The notes: generated by a model not told the origin, from the sequence alone. Counted from the stretch's first letter, positions 35,801 to 44,726 are shown. The stretch: 64,000 bases of DNA from Umezawaea sp049997955 (GCA_049997955.1 JAEBDY010000012.1:186001-250000), one strand, 5' to 3'. Numbers and translations: made by a program.

Positions 35801-36262
35801 TCAGCCTGGACGACCGCTCGTCGGTGCGATCGCGATCGCGCAACCGGGGCAGCGGCCCCAGAAGACGACCTCGGCCTCGTCCACGACGAAGCCGAAGTCC
35901 TGCGACGGGGACAGGCACGGAACTCGGCCTTCGGTGCAGTCCACGTCCCTGGTCAGACCACAACCGCGGCAGACCAGGTGGTGGTGGTTGTCACCGACGC
36001 GAGCCTCGTACAGCATCGGGTGGCCCGCCGGTTCGATCCTGCGGATGACGCCCGTGCCGGTGAGCGCCTCCAGGCAGTCGTAGACGGCTTGGACGGACAA
36101 ACCACGCCCCAGCGAAGTCCTGGTGCGCTCCGTGACCTGCGCGGCCGTCAGGTGCTCGTGCGCGACACCGGCGCTGTCGAGCACCTCGATGATGGCCACC
36201 CGTGGCTTGGTGACCCGCAGCCCTGCCGCGCGCAATCTCGAATCCGGTGATTGGTCCGGCAT
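35801..36262 (-). CDS. Fur family regulator, CatR/PerR-like
   Basis: 153 residues from ATG 36262; GTG 36280 is also possible and neither has a good ribosome site. The winged helix (RLRAAGLRVTKPRVAIIEVL) leads to the metal domain: HHHLVCRGCG and GRCPGC carry two CxxC pairs, the structural zinc site, and the HHH cluster the regulatory metal. Placement directly upstream of katA matches CatR-catA of Streptomyces. It probably represses katA until peroxide oxidises it. Confidence 0.88.
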   Translation of the reverse strand: MPDQSPDSRLRAAGLRVTKPRVAIIEVLDSAGVAHEHLTAAQVTERTRTSLGRGLSVQAVYDCLEALTGTGVIRRIEPAGHPMLYEARVGDNHHHLVCRGCGLTRDVDCTEGRVPCLSPSQDFGFVVDEAEVVFWGRCPGCAIAIAPTSGRPG

Positions 36263-36420
36263 CTCCCCATGGGAACGCACAACCTGGAACCGTGCAAGTC
36301 AGGGCGAACGCCCGCTGACCGACCGCGGTCGGTGCCGCCGCCCCACCGGAAGCGCGACGGCCCTGCTCACCGAGGGTGTCGACCCGGTGTTCGGCGGTCG
36401 ACGCAGGTCCCGCAAACGCG

Positions 36421-36455
36421 TCGTGGCCGGACGACGCGAGGTCGTCCGGCCACGA
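36421..36455 (-). terminator. Hairpin terminator after csbD
   Basis: A perfect 15-bp stem (TCGTGGCCGGACGAC and complement) with a 5-nt loop, 16 bp beyond the CsbD stop. It also separates csbD from the Fur promoter region (36263-36471, no gene). Confidence 0.75.
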
Positions 36456-36471
36456 GGGTTCCGGTGCGAGG

Positions 36472-36645
36472 TCAGTTCTTGAAGACGTCCTTGACCTTCT
36501 CGCCCGCCTGCTTGAGGTGACCCTTCGCCTGGTCGCCCTTGCCCTCGGCTTCCAAGCCCTCGTCGTCGGTCGCGTTGCCGACGCCCTCCTTGGCCTTGCC
36601 CTTCAGCTCATCGGCCTTGGCGTCGAACTTGTCGTCGAGCCCCAT
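36472..36645 (-). CDS. CsbD family stress protein
   Basis: 57 residues, preceded by AAGGAAGG. MGLDDKFDAKADELKGKAKE and the Lys/Glu-rich amphipathic remainder are typical of CsbD, a small hydrophilic general-stress protein controlled by sigma B in Bacillus. A weaker sigma-B-like promoter (36758-36783, minus strand) lies upstream. The molecular role is unknown; it is cytoplasmic and probably disordered. Confidence 0.9.
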   Translation of the reverse strand: MGLDDKFDAKADELKGKAKEGVGNATDDEGLEAEGKGDQAKGHLKQAGEKVKDVFKN

Positions 36646-36757
36646 GGTCTCGCCCTTCCTTCGTCGCGGCAGCGGATCGAGGTCCGGATGCCCTGGGTGG
36701 CGGGACGGCAAACCGTTCCGTCCACGTCCGACACCCGCGAGTGACCCCGGCAGGGGT

Positions 36758-36783
36758 GAACCCGGTAGGAGGACGGCGAATTC
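36758..36783 (-). promoter_or_regulatory. Possible sigma-B-type promoter of csbD
   Basis: On the minus strand GAAT, 16 bp, GGGTTC fits the actinomycete sigma-B layout (GNNT, 14-16 bp, GGGTAT/C) with one mismatch in the minus-10. It lies 113 bp before the csbD start. Confidence 0.35.
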
Positions 36784-36831
36784 GTTGATCGCCACTGGCA
36801 CGCAACCCGCTGGTCAGGCAGTCGACGGGCG

Positions 36832-36871
36832 GTTCACCGGTCTTCTCGTCGACCGCGGTCGTCGGGTGAAC
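36832..36871. repeat. Inverted repeat upstream of katE
   Basis: GTTCACC (36832-36838) pairs with GGTGAAC (36865-36871); between them is the perfect 10-bp palindrome GACCGCGGTC (36851-36860). It precedes the katE promoter and may be an activator or repressor site. Confidence 0.4.
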
Positions 36872-36883
36872 GGGCACATCTGC

Positions 36884-36908
36884 GCTTGCGCCGTCCGAGA
36901 GGGGGTAT
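36884..36908 (+). promoter_or_regulatory. Sigma-B-type promoter of katE
   Basis: GCTT (36884-36887), 15 bp, GGGTAT (36903-36908), 39 bp before the katE start. This matches the general-stress sigma consensus GNNT-N14-16-GGGTAT of streptomycetes. The same elements with the same 15-bp spacing occur before the SRPBCC gene. Confidence 0.7.
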
Positions 36909-36946
36909 CCAGCGACTCCAGACGCAAGTTCGTGAAGGAGAAACGC

Positions 36947-39037
36947 ATGCCCCCGAAGCGTCAAAGCGATCAAGCCGCGCCGAAGCCGACCAGTCCGACC
37001 GGCAAGGCGGAGATCGCCGCGAGCATAGGAGAAGACCGCAGGGCCCAGGCCGGGCGGTACCTCACGACGGCGAACGGTCTGCGGCTGCCCGACACCGACC
37101 ACTCGCTGAAGGCCGGGGCACGCGGACCGACGCTGATGGAGGACTTCCACCTCCGCGAGAAGATCACCCACTTCGACCACGAGCGCATCCCCGAACGGGT
37201 GGTCCACGCCCGCGGCGCGGCAGCCCACGGCACGTTCCGCGCCTACGGCAACGCCGAGACCGTCACCAAGGCCGGGTTCCTGGCCAAGGGCCGGGAAACG
37301 GACGTCTTCGTGCGGTTCTCCACCGTGCTGGGCTCGCGCGGCTCGGCGGACACCGTCCGCGACGTGCGCGGCTTCTCCGTGAAGTTCTACACCGACGAGG
37401 GCAACTTCGACCTCGTCGGCAACAACATGCCGGTGTTCTTCATCCAGGACGGCATCAAGTTCCCCGACGTCATCCACGCGGGCAAGCCGCACCCGGACCG
37501 GGAGATCCCGCAGGCGCAGACGGCGCACGACACGTTCTGGGACTTCGTCTCGCTGCACACCGAGGCCACCCACCACGTCATGTGGGCGATGTCGGACCGG
37601 GGCATCCCGCGGTCGTACCGGACCATGGAGGGTTTCGGCGTCCACACGTTCCGGCTGGTGAACGCGGCGGGGGAGACCTCGCTGGTGAAGTTCCACTGGA
37701 AGCCGCTCGCGGGCGTGCACTCCCTGGTGTGGGAGGAGGCGCAGATCGCCGCGGGCGTCGATCCCGACTTCCACCGACGCGACATGGCCGACGCCATCGA
37801 GGCGGGCGCGCCGCTGGAGTACGAACTGGGCTTCCAGCTGCTGCCCGACACGATGGACGAGACGTTCGAGGGCATCGACCTGCTCGACCCCACCAAGATC
37901 GTGCCGGAGGAGCTGGCGGAGGTCGTCCTGGTCGGGAAGCTGACCCTGGACCGCAACCCCACCAACTACTTCGCCGAGACCGAACAGGTCGCCTACCACA
38001 CCGGCAACCTCGTACCGGGCATCGAGGTGACCAACGACCCGCTGATGCAGGCGCGGATGTTCTCCTACCTCGACACCCAGCTGACCCGGCTGGGCGGCCC
38101 CAACTTCACCCAGCTCCCGATCAACCGACCGCACACGGCGGTCAACGACAACCTGCGCGACGGCATGCACCAGACCGCCATCCACCAGGGGCTGGCGCCG
38201 TACAAGCCGAACACCGTCGACGACGGCCAGCCCGAGTTGGCGACCGAGGCCGAGGGCGCCTACATCCACCTGCCGCGCGAGGTGGTCGGGCAGAAGGTCA
38301 GGGCGAACCCCGTGTCCTTCGACGACCACTTCACCCAGGCGACCCTGTTCTGGCGGAGCATGACCCCGCTGGAGCAGGGGCACATCGTCGAAGCCTTCAC
38401 GTTCGAGCTGGCCAAGTGCTACGAGAAGCCCATCCGCGAACGGCAGCTCGCCGTGCTCGCCAACGTGGACGCCGAGCTGTGCGCGAGGGTCGCGGCCGGT
38501 CTCGGCCTGCCCGCTCCGACCGGCGCGCCCGCGCAGGACGTCGTGCCCTCGCCGGCGCTCTCGCAGCTCACGCTCACCCCGGGGCCGATCGCCGGCCGGG
38601 TCATCGGCGTCGTCGCGTCACCCGGTGCGGACATCGCGGGTATCGGCAAGCTGCGCAAGGCCGTCGAAGCGCAGGGCGCCGTGCTGCGCGTCATCGCCGA
38701 GGTGGGCGGCGAGCTGGGCAAGGGCCGCGCGAAGGAGGTCGTCGAACGCACGCTGCTGGCGACCCGGTCCATCGAGTACGACGCCGTGGTCATCGCGAAC
38801 GGGGCCGCCGTCCTCGACCCGCGGCTGCCGGTGCTGCTCCAGGAGTTGTTCCGCCACTGCAAGGTGATCGGCGCCTGGGGCAGCGGAGCGGAACTGCTCC
38901 TGGCCGCGGGCATCGACACCACCGCGCCGGGCGTCCTGCTCGTCGACGCCATGGACAAGACCACTGCGACGACGCTGCTCAACGCGGTCGGCCTGCACCG
39001 CGCGTGGGACCGCGCCGTGCCCGCCGGAATCGCCTGA
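36947..39037 (+). CDS. katE: Large-subunit catalase HPII
   Basis: 696 residues from ATG 36947, with AAGGAG 6 bases upstream. Catalase core at about 60-540: RVVHARGAAAHGTFRAYG (His), GNNMPVFFIQDGIKFPD (Asn), and ARMFSYLDTQ (haem Tyr). Residues about 550-696 are the class I glutamine amidotransferase-like/flavodoxin-like domain (RVIGVVASPGADIAG, then EYDAVVIANGA) that marks clade II catalases. It is controlled by a sigma-B-type promoter, so it complements the peroxide-induced KatA during general stress or stationary phase. A perfect 16-bp hairpin terminates it. Confidence 0.97.
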   Translation: MPPKRQSDQAAPKPTSPTGKAEIAASIGEDRRAQAGRYLTTANGLRLPDTDHSLKAGARGPTLMEDFHLREKITHFDHERIPERVVHARGAAAHGTFRAYGNAETVTKAGFLAKGRETDVFVRFSTVLGSRGSADTVRDVRGFSVKFYTDEGNFDLVGNNMPVFFIQDGIKFPDVIHAGKPHPDREIPQAQTAHDTFWDFVSLHTEATHHVMWAMSDRGIPRSYRTMEGFGVHTFRLVNAAGETSLVKFHWKPLAGVHSLVWEEAQIAAGVDPDFHRRDMADAIEAGAPLEYELGFQLLPDTMDETFEGIDLLDPTKIVPEELAEVVLVGKLTLDRNPTNYFAETEQVAYHTGNLVPGIEVTNDPLMQARMFSYLDTQLTRLGGPNFTQLPINRPHTAVNDNLRDGMHQTAIHQGLAPYKPNTVDDGQPELATEAEGAYIHLPREVVGQKVRANPVSFDDHFTQATLFWRSMTPLEQGHIVEAFTFELAKCYEKPIRERQLAVLANVDAELCARVAAGLGLPAPTGAPAQDVVPSPALSQLTLTPGPIAGRVIGVVASPGADIAGIGKLRKAVEAQGAVLRVIAEVGGELGKGRAKEVVERTLLATRSIEYDAVVIANGAAVLDPRLPVLLQELFRHCKVIGAWGSGAELLLAAGIDTTAPGVLLVDAMDKTTATTLLNAVGLHRAWDRAVPAGIA

Positions 39038-39045
39038 CGGAGACC

Positions 39046-39082
39046 CGGATCGCCCGGCCCCCGTTCGGGGCCGGGCGATCCG
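39046..39082 (+). terminator. Strong hairpin terminator after katE
   Basis: A perfect 16-bp stem (CGGATCGCCCGGCCCC and complement), 5-nt loop, 8 bp beyond the katE stop. Confidence 0.88.
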
Positions 39083-39125
39083 AGCCACCCTCCTCTGTGG
39101 ACGTTCACTCGACCGGGGCATCTTC

Positions 39126-39150
39126 GCGTGGAGCCGGTGAACGCGGGTAT
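39126..39150 (+). promoter_or_regulatory. Sigma-B-type promoter of the SRPBCC gene
   Basis: GCGT (39126-39129), 15 bp, GGGTAT (39145-39150), 23 bp before the start codon. Same minus-10 and same spacing as the katE promoter. Confidence 0.65.
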
Positions 39151-39172
39151 TCGCACATCGAGGAGGTGTGCG

Positions 39173-39595
39173 ATGCGAACCTACGAGCAGTCGATCGACG
39201 TGTTCGTGCCGGTGTCCGATGTGTACGGTCAGTGGACTCGGTTCGAGTCGTACCCCCGGTTCATGTCCGGTGTGGTGCACGTCAGCCGGATGGACGAGAG
39301 CCGCGTCCATTGGACGACGGTGTTCGGCGGCGTTCGCCGCGAGTTCGACACCGAGGTCACGCAGCAGCCCTCGGACGGACTGGTCGCCTGGCGTTCGACC
39401 TCCGGACCCGACCGGGTGGGCGCGGTGGCGCTGGACCCCATCGACGGCAGCGCCACGAGGGTGCACCTGCGGATCACGCTCGAACCGGAGGGCATCTGGG
39501 AGCAGGCCTGCGCCGCCTCCGGGTTGCTCGACCAGCGGGTCAGGTCCGACCTGGTGCGCTTCAAGGAACTGGTGGAAGCCGACCGCACCCGGTGA
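39173..39595 (+). CDS. SRPBCC family protein (polyketide cyclase/START-like)
   Basis: 140 residues from ATG 39173, with AGGAGG 6 bases upstream. The pattern TYEQSIDVFVPVSDVYGQWT, then FESYPRFMSGVVHV, DTEVTQQPSDGLVAWRS and a C-terminal long helix is that of the coenzyme Q-binding/START (SRPBCC) fold, a lipid- or ligand-binding cavity. The sigma-B-type promoter in front links it to the general stress response. Ligand unknown. Confidence 0.85.
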   Translation: MRTYEQSIDVFVPVSDVYGQWTRFESYPRFMSGVVHVSRMDESRVHWTTVFGGVRREFDTEVTQQPSDGLVAWRSTSGPDRVGAVALDPIDGSATRVHLRITLEPEGIWEQACAASGLLDQRVRSDLVRFKELVEADRTR

Positions 39596-39976
39596 CGGGG
39601 GTCGGGCGTAGGCACCCGCGCTGGTGGACCACCGCGCGGATCCACGGCCTCGTGCTGCGACCGGACGCGGTGTGACGGCAGTCCGCTGATGTGCGCGGCC
39701 CCTGGAAAATGCGTTGCCCGAGAGTCCGCCGGTTGACCATGCTGGTGGGCATGGGTCTGTAAGTGGTGGTGGAGCACGAGTGGAATGACGACGGGTTCGA
39801 GACGCTCCCCGTCGCTCTCCGACGTGCCGTTCGAAAGCCGCACCGGGTGATCGGTGCTCGCTTTCCTCACGCGACGTGCTTCGTGCCGTCGTGCCTGCCG
39901 GCGTGCTCCGATTCCAGGCGCCGGTCCCACACCACTTGATCCGGGAAGACTTCACGGCGCGGTGACGCGCTGCCCG
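39596..39976. other. Intergenic region with no supported gene
   Basis: 381 bp between the SRPBCC and DUF1062 genes. Frames are short and lack family resemblance or ribosome sites; no clear hairpin or RNA was seen. Confidence 0.5.
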
Positions 39977-40657
39977 ATGCCTTCCCCGCAGACCTGGGAA
40001 TTCGCCGACGCCATGAACGACTTCCGCACCAACCCCGTTCCCGCCGGCATCGACCGGAAAGCGCTGTGGGTGGTCAGGGAACTCGGACTCCCCGCCATCG
40101 TCAGGGCTTGCGTGTCGTGCAGGTCCACCCGCCACCACCCCACCGGGAAGTTCCGCGTGAACGCGAGCGGCAAGCTGCTCGACGTCTGGATGCTGATCTG
40201 CTGCGACCTGTGCGGTCGCACCTCGAAGATTCCGCTCCACGAGCGCGTCCACGTGCGAGCGCTCGACCACCAGCGGTTGCTGGCGTTCGAGCGCAACGAT
40301 CCGGCCGCGGTGCGCCGTCTGGCCGTGGACGCGGCGCTGGCGGAGAGAGCCGCGTACCGGCTCGACTGGAGCGGCACGTGGGAGCTGGAAACCGATCTCC
40401 CGTTCCACGAACCGGAGCGCGATCCGGAGCCGCTCGAAGTCTTCGTCAGGTTCGAGCTGCCCGTGCCCGTCCGGGTCGAGAAGCTGCTCACGGCCGGGTT
40501 CGGCCTGAGCCGGTCCGCGGTGAGGCACATGGTCGGTTCCGGCCGCATCCGCCTGCCCATGGCCGTCGACGCGAAGGCCCGCGAGGACTTCACCTTCTTC
40601 GTCACCACTCCGCCGTCGTCGCGCGAAGCCGCTGGGGGTCGGGAGGCCCGGTCGTAG
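39977..40657 (+). CDS. DUF1062 family protein
   Basis: 226 residues from ATG 39977 (ATG 40013 is an alternative; neither has a clear ribosome site). An N-terminal zinc-ribbon-like part has CVSC at about residue 47 and CCDLCGRTSKIPLHERV at about 75, four Cys in two pairs. The C-terminal part (FGLSRSAVRHMVGSGRIRLP) looks like an S4-like RNA-binding turn. These features match DUF1062. Function unknown. It is convergent with the ankyrin gene, 10 bp apart. Confidence 0.75.
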   Translation: MPSPQTWEFADAMNDFRTNPVPAGIDRKALWVVRELGLPAIVRACVSCRSTRHHPTGKFRVNASGKLLDVWMLICCDLCGRTSKIPLHERVHVRALDHQRLLAFERNDPAAVRRLAVDAALAERAAYRLDWSGTWELETDLPFHEPERDPEPLEVFVRFELPVPVRVEKLLTAGFGLSRSAVRHMVGSGRIRLPMAVDAKAREDFTFFVTTPPSSREAAGGREARS

Positions 40658-40667
40658 GCGCCGGCAC

Positions 40668-42197
40668 TCATCCGAGGGTCGGCGCCGTGACGGGGTCGAG
40701 CAGCGCGGCGGTCGCTCGTCGCTGGAAGTGCCGAGCCCAGTCCAAGGGGGTCGCGTCGAAGCGCCGGTCGCGGAGGTCGGGGTCGGCGCCCAGGGCCAGC
40801 AGGTGACGGGTGAGTTCGACGTTGCCGTCCACGGCGCTGTGGTGCAGCGCGGTCTCCCAGGGTTCTTCGACCGGCGCGTCGCCGCGACCGTAGGCGTTCA
40901 CGTCGAAGCCGAGTTCCACCAGCAACGCGACCGTCTCGACGGGGGCCTGGGTCGCGGCCCACACGATGAGCCCAGGGCGGTCACGGCGAGCTTCCGCCAA
41001 AACGTCGGGATGCTCGGCGCGGACCTGGTCCACTGTGGACCGGTCGGCGCGGAACGCCGCGGCGATCAGGTCGCGCACCGGGTCGGCGGCGGGAGGGGTC
41101 GCACCACTGGCGAGGAGGTGGTCGGTGATCTCGGTGTCGCCGTTGAGCAGTGCCAGTTCGACCGGCGTCCGGCCGTCACCGGGGCTCCACGCGGGCCCGT
41201 CGCCCCGGAACGGCGAGCGGAAGTCGACGCCGTGCTCGACCAGCAGCCGCACCCTGGCGGGCTGGTGGTGCTCGACGGCCCAGCGCAGTTGGACGCGCAG
41301 CACCTCCGCCGGCGTGCCCGACTCGGCGATCCGCTCCTTCCACGGGCCGCCGTCGCCGGTGCCGAGCCCGTGTTCGAACAGCAACTCCAGGTGCGAGTCG
41401 TCCGGCTCGAACATCCGGTTGTATAGGGTCTGGGCGTCGTTGGGGTCGGCGCCCGCGTCGAGCAGCAGCGTGCCCAACGCCCGCCAGTGCGGGTGGCGGG
41501 GCTGGCGCTGACCGCCGAGCTCGCCGTGGCCGAACACCCCGGTCAGCAGCGTGAACGGCGTGGGCAGGCCGTCGAAGAGGTAGCCGTCGTTGGGGTCCGC
41601 GCCCGCGTCGAGCAGCTGCCGGGCGACCGCGAGCACGCGCTCGGCCGGGACGGTCGGGTCGAATCGCGAGTAGACGAGGTGGAACAGGGGCCGCCACCGC
41701 AGCGGGCCACCCCGTTCGGCCACCAGCCGAGGCTGCTCGGCGAGCAGTCGGCCGACGTCGTCCGGGCGGGCGGCCGCCGCGGCGGCGTAGATGTTCGCCG
41801 TGGTCAGGTCGGGATGCCGAAGCAGCAGTCCACGTGCTCGCGACCAGCGCTCCGGCCCGTCCTCGCGGCTGTAGGTCAGGCAAGCGAGGCGGCAGAACTC
41901 CTCCGCCGGGTCGCTCGTCGGCACCGCGCCGAGCCTGGTGTCCCAGCCGTGTTCGGCCACGGTCCTCAGGTAGCGCGTGAGCCGGGGCCAACCGGCGAAC
42001 CCGTGCTCGCGGGCGACGACGAACTGCGCCGCGCTGAGCTGGAAGCCGCTGGGGTCGCCGGGCGCCGCACCGGGGTGGTGGCGGGCCAGCCGCGCGACGG
42101 CGTCGGGATCGCCTGCCCGAACGGCCCGCTGCAGGGCACGGGCCTGCTTGCGGAAGTTGTCGAGGTGCGGGCGGTCGGGCATGTGCGAGGTCGGCAC
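40668..42197 (-). CDS. Ankyrin repeat protein
   Basis: 509 residues from GTG 42197, with AGGAGA 6 bases upstream. Repeats are recognisable from LLDAGADPND (twice), LLVEHGVDF, GRTPVELALLNGDTEITDHLLASGA, VALLVELGFDVNAYG, and a final HHSAVDGNVELTRHLLALGADPDL. No signal peptide or membrane segment is present, so it is a cytoplasmic scaffold. The N-terminal about 130 residues (HMPDRPHLDNFRKQARALQR) resemble a domain often found before ankyrin repeats in actinobacteria. The partner is unknown. Confidence 0.88.
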   Translation of the reverse strand: MPTSHMPDRPHLDNFRKQARALQRAVRAGDPDAVARLARHHPGAAPGDPSGFQLSAAQFVVAREHGFAGWPRLTRYLRTVAEHGWDTRLGAVPTSDPAEEFCRLACLTYSREDGPERWSRARGLLLRHPDLTTANIYAAAAAARPDDVGRLLAEQPRLVAERGGPLRWRPLFHLVYSRFDPTVPAERVLAVARQLLDAGADPNDGYLFDGLPTPFTLLTGVFGHGELGGQRQPRHPHWRALGTLLLDAGADPNDAQTLYNRMFEPDDSHLELLFEHGLGTGDGGPWKERIAESGTPAEVLRVQLRWAVEHHQPARVRLLVEHGVDFRSPFRGDGPAWSPGDGRTPVELALLNGDTEITDHLLASGATPPAADPVRDLIAAAFRADRSTVDQVRAEHPDVLAEARRDRPGLIVWAATQAPVETVALLVELGFDVNAYGRGDAPVEEPWETALHHSAVDGNVELTRHLLALGADPDLRDRRFDATPLDWARHFQRRATAALLDPVTAPTLG

Positions 42198-42513
42198 AGC
42201 GATCTCCTCTCGTCTGCCTGGTGTCCGCACGGTCAGGCCGAAAGGAGAGCGGTGGTCGCACGTGGAGCGCACCAGGTGGGCTGAGCCCGTTCCCGCGGAC
42301 CGGTGGCTTCCTGGCAGCCGCCGCAACCCTAGTCCGGTGATGAGCCGTCGGCTCCCCGGACGCGGCTCCGGCGGGCCCGCTCCGCTCCCGCTCGGCAGTG
42401 GTCGTCGAGCGACGTCGACCGGGTTCCGGGCGGGAGGGGGGTGGGGTTTTCCGCAGGTGATCATGCGGAGTTCCTCATGGTGGGTCTGTTCGCCCCGCGT
42501 CAGCATTGATCTC
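42198..42513. other. Intergenic region, divergent promoters
   Basis: 316 bp between the divergent ankyrin and serine hydrolase genes. No gene is supported. A small dyad TCCGCA/TGCGGA (42450-42469) lies 45 bp before the hydrolase start. Confidence 0.4.
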
Positions 42514-43539
42514 GTGATCATCAGAAGTGCTGTCGCCGCAACGGTTCTGGCCTTGTCCGGGGTGTTCCCGGTGTTGGGTGAGTGGGTGGAGGAGGGGTGG
42601 GTGTCCGGTGCGCTGCTGACCGTCGAGGACTCGGGGGGTGTGCGTGCGGACGCCGCGGGTGAGGCGCGGGTCGGTGGGTACTTCCGCATCGGCAGCGTGA
42701 CCAAGACGTTCGTCGCCACGGTCGTCCTGCAACTGGTGGACGAGGGGCGGGTCGGGCTGGACGACCCCGTGGACGGGTACGTGAGCGGCGTGCCGAACGG
42801 GGATCGGATGACGGTCCGGCAGGTGCTCAACCACACGAGCGGGCTGTACGACTACGCCCACGAGGAGGGGTGGTCGACCAACCGGTGGCGGGGTGCGGAG
42901 AGGTTCCGCGGCTACGAGCCGTCGAAGTTGCTGGAGGTGGCGGCGTCGCGGGAGCCGTACTTCGAGCCGGGGGCGGGGTGGCACTACTCGAACACCAACT
43001 ACGTCGTGGCCGGGATGCTGGTCGAGCGGCTGACCGGGCGCGGCTACGGCGAGGAGGTGCGGGCGCGGGTGCTGCGGCCGTTGGGGCTGGAGCACACGAT
43101 CGTGCCAGGGTGGTGGCCGGGACTGCCGTACCCGCACGCCCGCGGCTACACGACCGTCGACGGGCGGCGGGTCGACGTGACGCTGATGAACCCGTCGTTG
43201 GACTGGGCGGCCGGGGAGATGATCTCCACTGCGGACGACCTCAACCGGTTCCTCGACGCGTTGCTCGGCGGTCGGCTGACCAGCGCGGCGTCCCTCTCGG
43301 CCATGCGGGAGACCGTGGACACCGGCACGATCTTCGCCTACGGGCTGGGGTTGCAGCGCTTCGACCTGCCGTGCGGGCGTTCGGTCTGGGGGCACGGCGG
43401 TGAGCTGATCGGCTACCTCACCTACGCCACCCGCGCCGACGACGGTCGTCGGGCCGCGCTGTCCTACAACCCGGTGAGGGAGGGGGTGCCGGGTGAGGAC
43501 CTGATCGGGTTGTTCAGCTCCCTCTACTGCACGGGCTGA
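42514..43539 (+). CDS. Serine hydrolase, beta-lactamase class C / DD-peptidase family
   Basis: 341 residues from GTG 42514, with a short N-terminal signal-like segment (IIRSAVAATVLALSGVFPVLG). Active-site motifs: SVTK (SxxK) near residue 60, YSN (YxN) in HYSNTNYVVAG near residue 160, and HGG in WGHGGELIG near residue 293. This is the order of D-alanyl-D-alanine carboxypeptidases, esterases and class C beta-lactamases. It probably acts outside the membrane; its true substrate cannot be told. A hairpin terminator follows. Confidence 0.9.
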   Translation: MIIRSAVAATVLALSGVFPVLGEWVEEGWVSGALLTVEDSGGVRADAAGEARVGGYFRIGSVTKTFVATVVLQLVDEGRVGLDDPVDGYVSGVPNGDRMTVRQVLNHTSGLYDYAHEEGWSTNRWRGAERFRGYEPSKLLEVAASREPYFEPGAGWHYSNTNYVVAGMLVERLTGRGYGEEVRARVLRPLGLEHTIVPGWWPGLPYPHARGYTTVDGRRVDVTLMNPSLDWAAGEMISTADDLNRFLDALLGGRLTSAASLSAMRETVDTGTIFAYGLGLQRFDLPCGRSVWGHGGELIGYLTYATRADDGRRAALSYNPVREGVPGEDLIGLFSSLYCTG

Positions 43540-43552
43540 ATCGACCGCTGGT

Positions 43553-43596
43553 GCGCCGACGCCTCGACAGCCCCGCGGGTGTCGAGGCGTCGGCGC
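43553..43596 (+). terminator. Hairpin terminator after the serine hydrolase
   Basis: A perfect 17-bp stem (GCGCCGACGCCTCGACA and complement) with a 10-nt loop, 13 bp beyond the stop. Confidence 0.85.
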
Positions 43597-43969
43597 GGGT
43601 CTTGGACCGCGCGGGGGGCAGGCGCGGGCAGCCCCGCCTTGTCCGGGGTGCTGCGCGCTCGCCGCGAGGCGAGGAACTCGCGGACCTCGGCGTGGTGGTC
43701 GGTCCGGCCCATGCCCACGGGGCCAGGTGGGCCGTCGTGGTCGGCGCCGAGGTGGTGATCACGCCGTTCGCCCGGTCGGACGGGACCTGTGGGTTCCGCG
43801 GCGAAGGGCCGCGCACCTCGTGCGGGCACGGCTGCTTCCGGTCGCGAGCGCTTTTCGCGTCCGCTCGAATCCCGGTGGAGAACCGCGCCCGTTCCGAACT
43901 GTGCCGAGTTCGATCTTTCGAAGCCCGTTAGGGTTGCCCGGTCGCACAAGGTCGAGCGCGGAGGGTGTC
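43597..43969. other. Intergenic region before the GAF-ANTAR block
   Basis: 373 bp. Open frames run across it on both strands but none has a recognisable domain or start signal. The last 80 bp are more AT-rich and include TTCGAA and TAGGGT, which could be the promoter of the GAF-ANTAR genes. Confidence 0.4.
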
Positions 43970-44701
43970 GTGGTGCAGAACCGGCGTGTTCAGCTTCGCG
44001 AGATGCTGGTCGCCGATCGCCGTCGAGCGCCCGCCTCGGCCGTTTCGCTCGTCTGCGCGCGGTGCGTGGTGGAGCTGTCGATCACCGGAGCCGGGGCCAC
44101 CGTCCTCACCCGGTCCCGCAACGGTGCCGCCAGTGCCGGTTCCCCGACACGGGGCTTGGTGCACGCGACGAACCCGGTCAGCGCGGGGCTGGAGGACCTG
44201 CAGCTCACCGTGGGTGAAGGGCCTTGCCTGGACACGTTCGAGTCGGGCGGTCCGGTGTTGGTGTCCGATCTGGCGGCTGATGGCGCGCGGTGGCCCGCGT
44301 TCACCCCGGGAGCGCTGGCGCTGGGCGCGGCGGCGGTGTTCTCGTTCCCGTTGCAGATCGGTGTGGTGCGCTTGGGGTCGTTGGACCTCTACCGCGACAC
44401 GCCCGGTCCACTGACGCGCGGCGAGGTGACCGACGCGTTGATCCTCACCGACATGGCGACGCAGGGCATCGCCGACGACCTCGACGGGCACGACACCGCT
44501 GATCTCAGTTGGCTGCTCGATCCCCACGTCGAGGTCCACCAGGCGGCGGGCATGGTGCAGGTGCAGCTCGGGTTGAGCACCGACGCGGCGCTGATGAGGT
44601 TGCGAGGACACGCGTTCACCCACGACTTGCCGCTGGCCGAGGTCGCCCGACAAGTCGTCGCCCGGACGTTGCGCTTCACGCGGGAAGAGGGTCGACAATG
44701 A
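43970..44701 (+). CDS. GAF-ANTAR domain protein 1
   Basis: 243 residues from GTG 43970, with GGAGGG upstream. Residues about 15-165 are a GAF sensor domain (EDLQLTVGEGPCLDTFESG, FSFPLQIGVVRLGSLDLY). Residues about 180-240 are an ANTAR RNA-binding three-helix domain (EVHQAAGMVQVQLGLSTDAA, LRGHAFTHDLPLAEVARQVV). ANTAR proteins bind twin stem-loops in mRNA and act as antiterminators. The GAF ligand is unknown. It is the most divergent of three tandem copies and is 25 bp from the second. Confidence 0.9.
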   Translation: MVQNRRVQLREMLVADRRRAPASAVSLVCARCVVELSITGAGATVLTRSRNGAASAGSPTRGLVHATNPVSAGLEDLQLTVGEGPCLDTFESGGPVLVSDLAADGARWPAFTPGALALGAAAVFSFPLQIGVVRLGSLDLYRDTPGPLTRGEVTDALILTDMATQGIADDLDGHDTADLSWLLDPHVEVHQAAGMVQVQLGLSTDAALMRLRGHAFTHDLPLAEVARQVVARTLRFTREEGRQ

Positions 44702-44726
44702 TTCGTGTTGAGGAAAGGTCGTCACG

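Noticed and set aside
43551..43931. Open frame of 126 codons before the GAF-ANTAR genes
   Set aside because: It begins inside a terminator hairpin, lacks a ribosome site and shows no recognisable domain.
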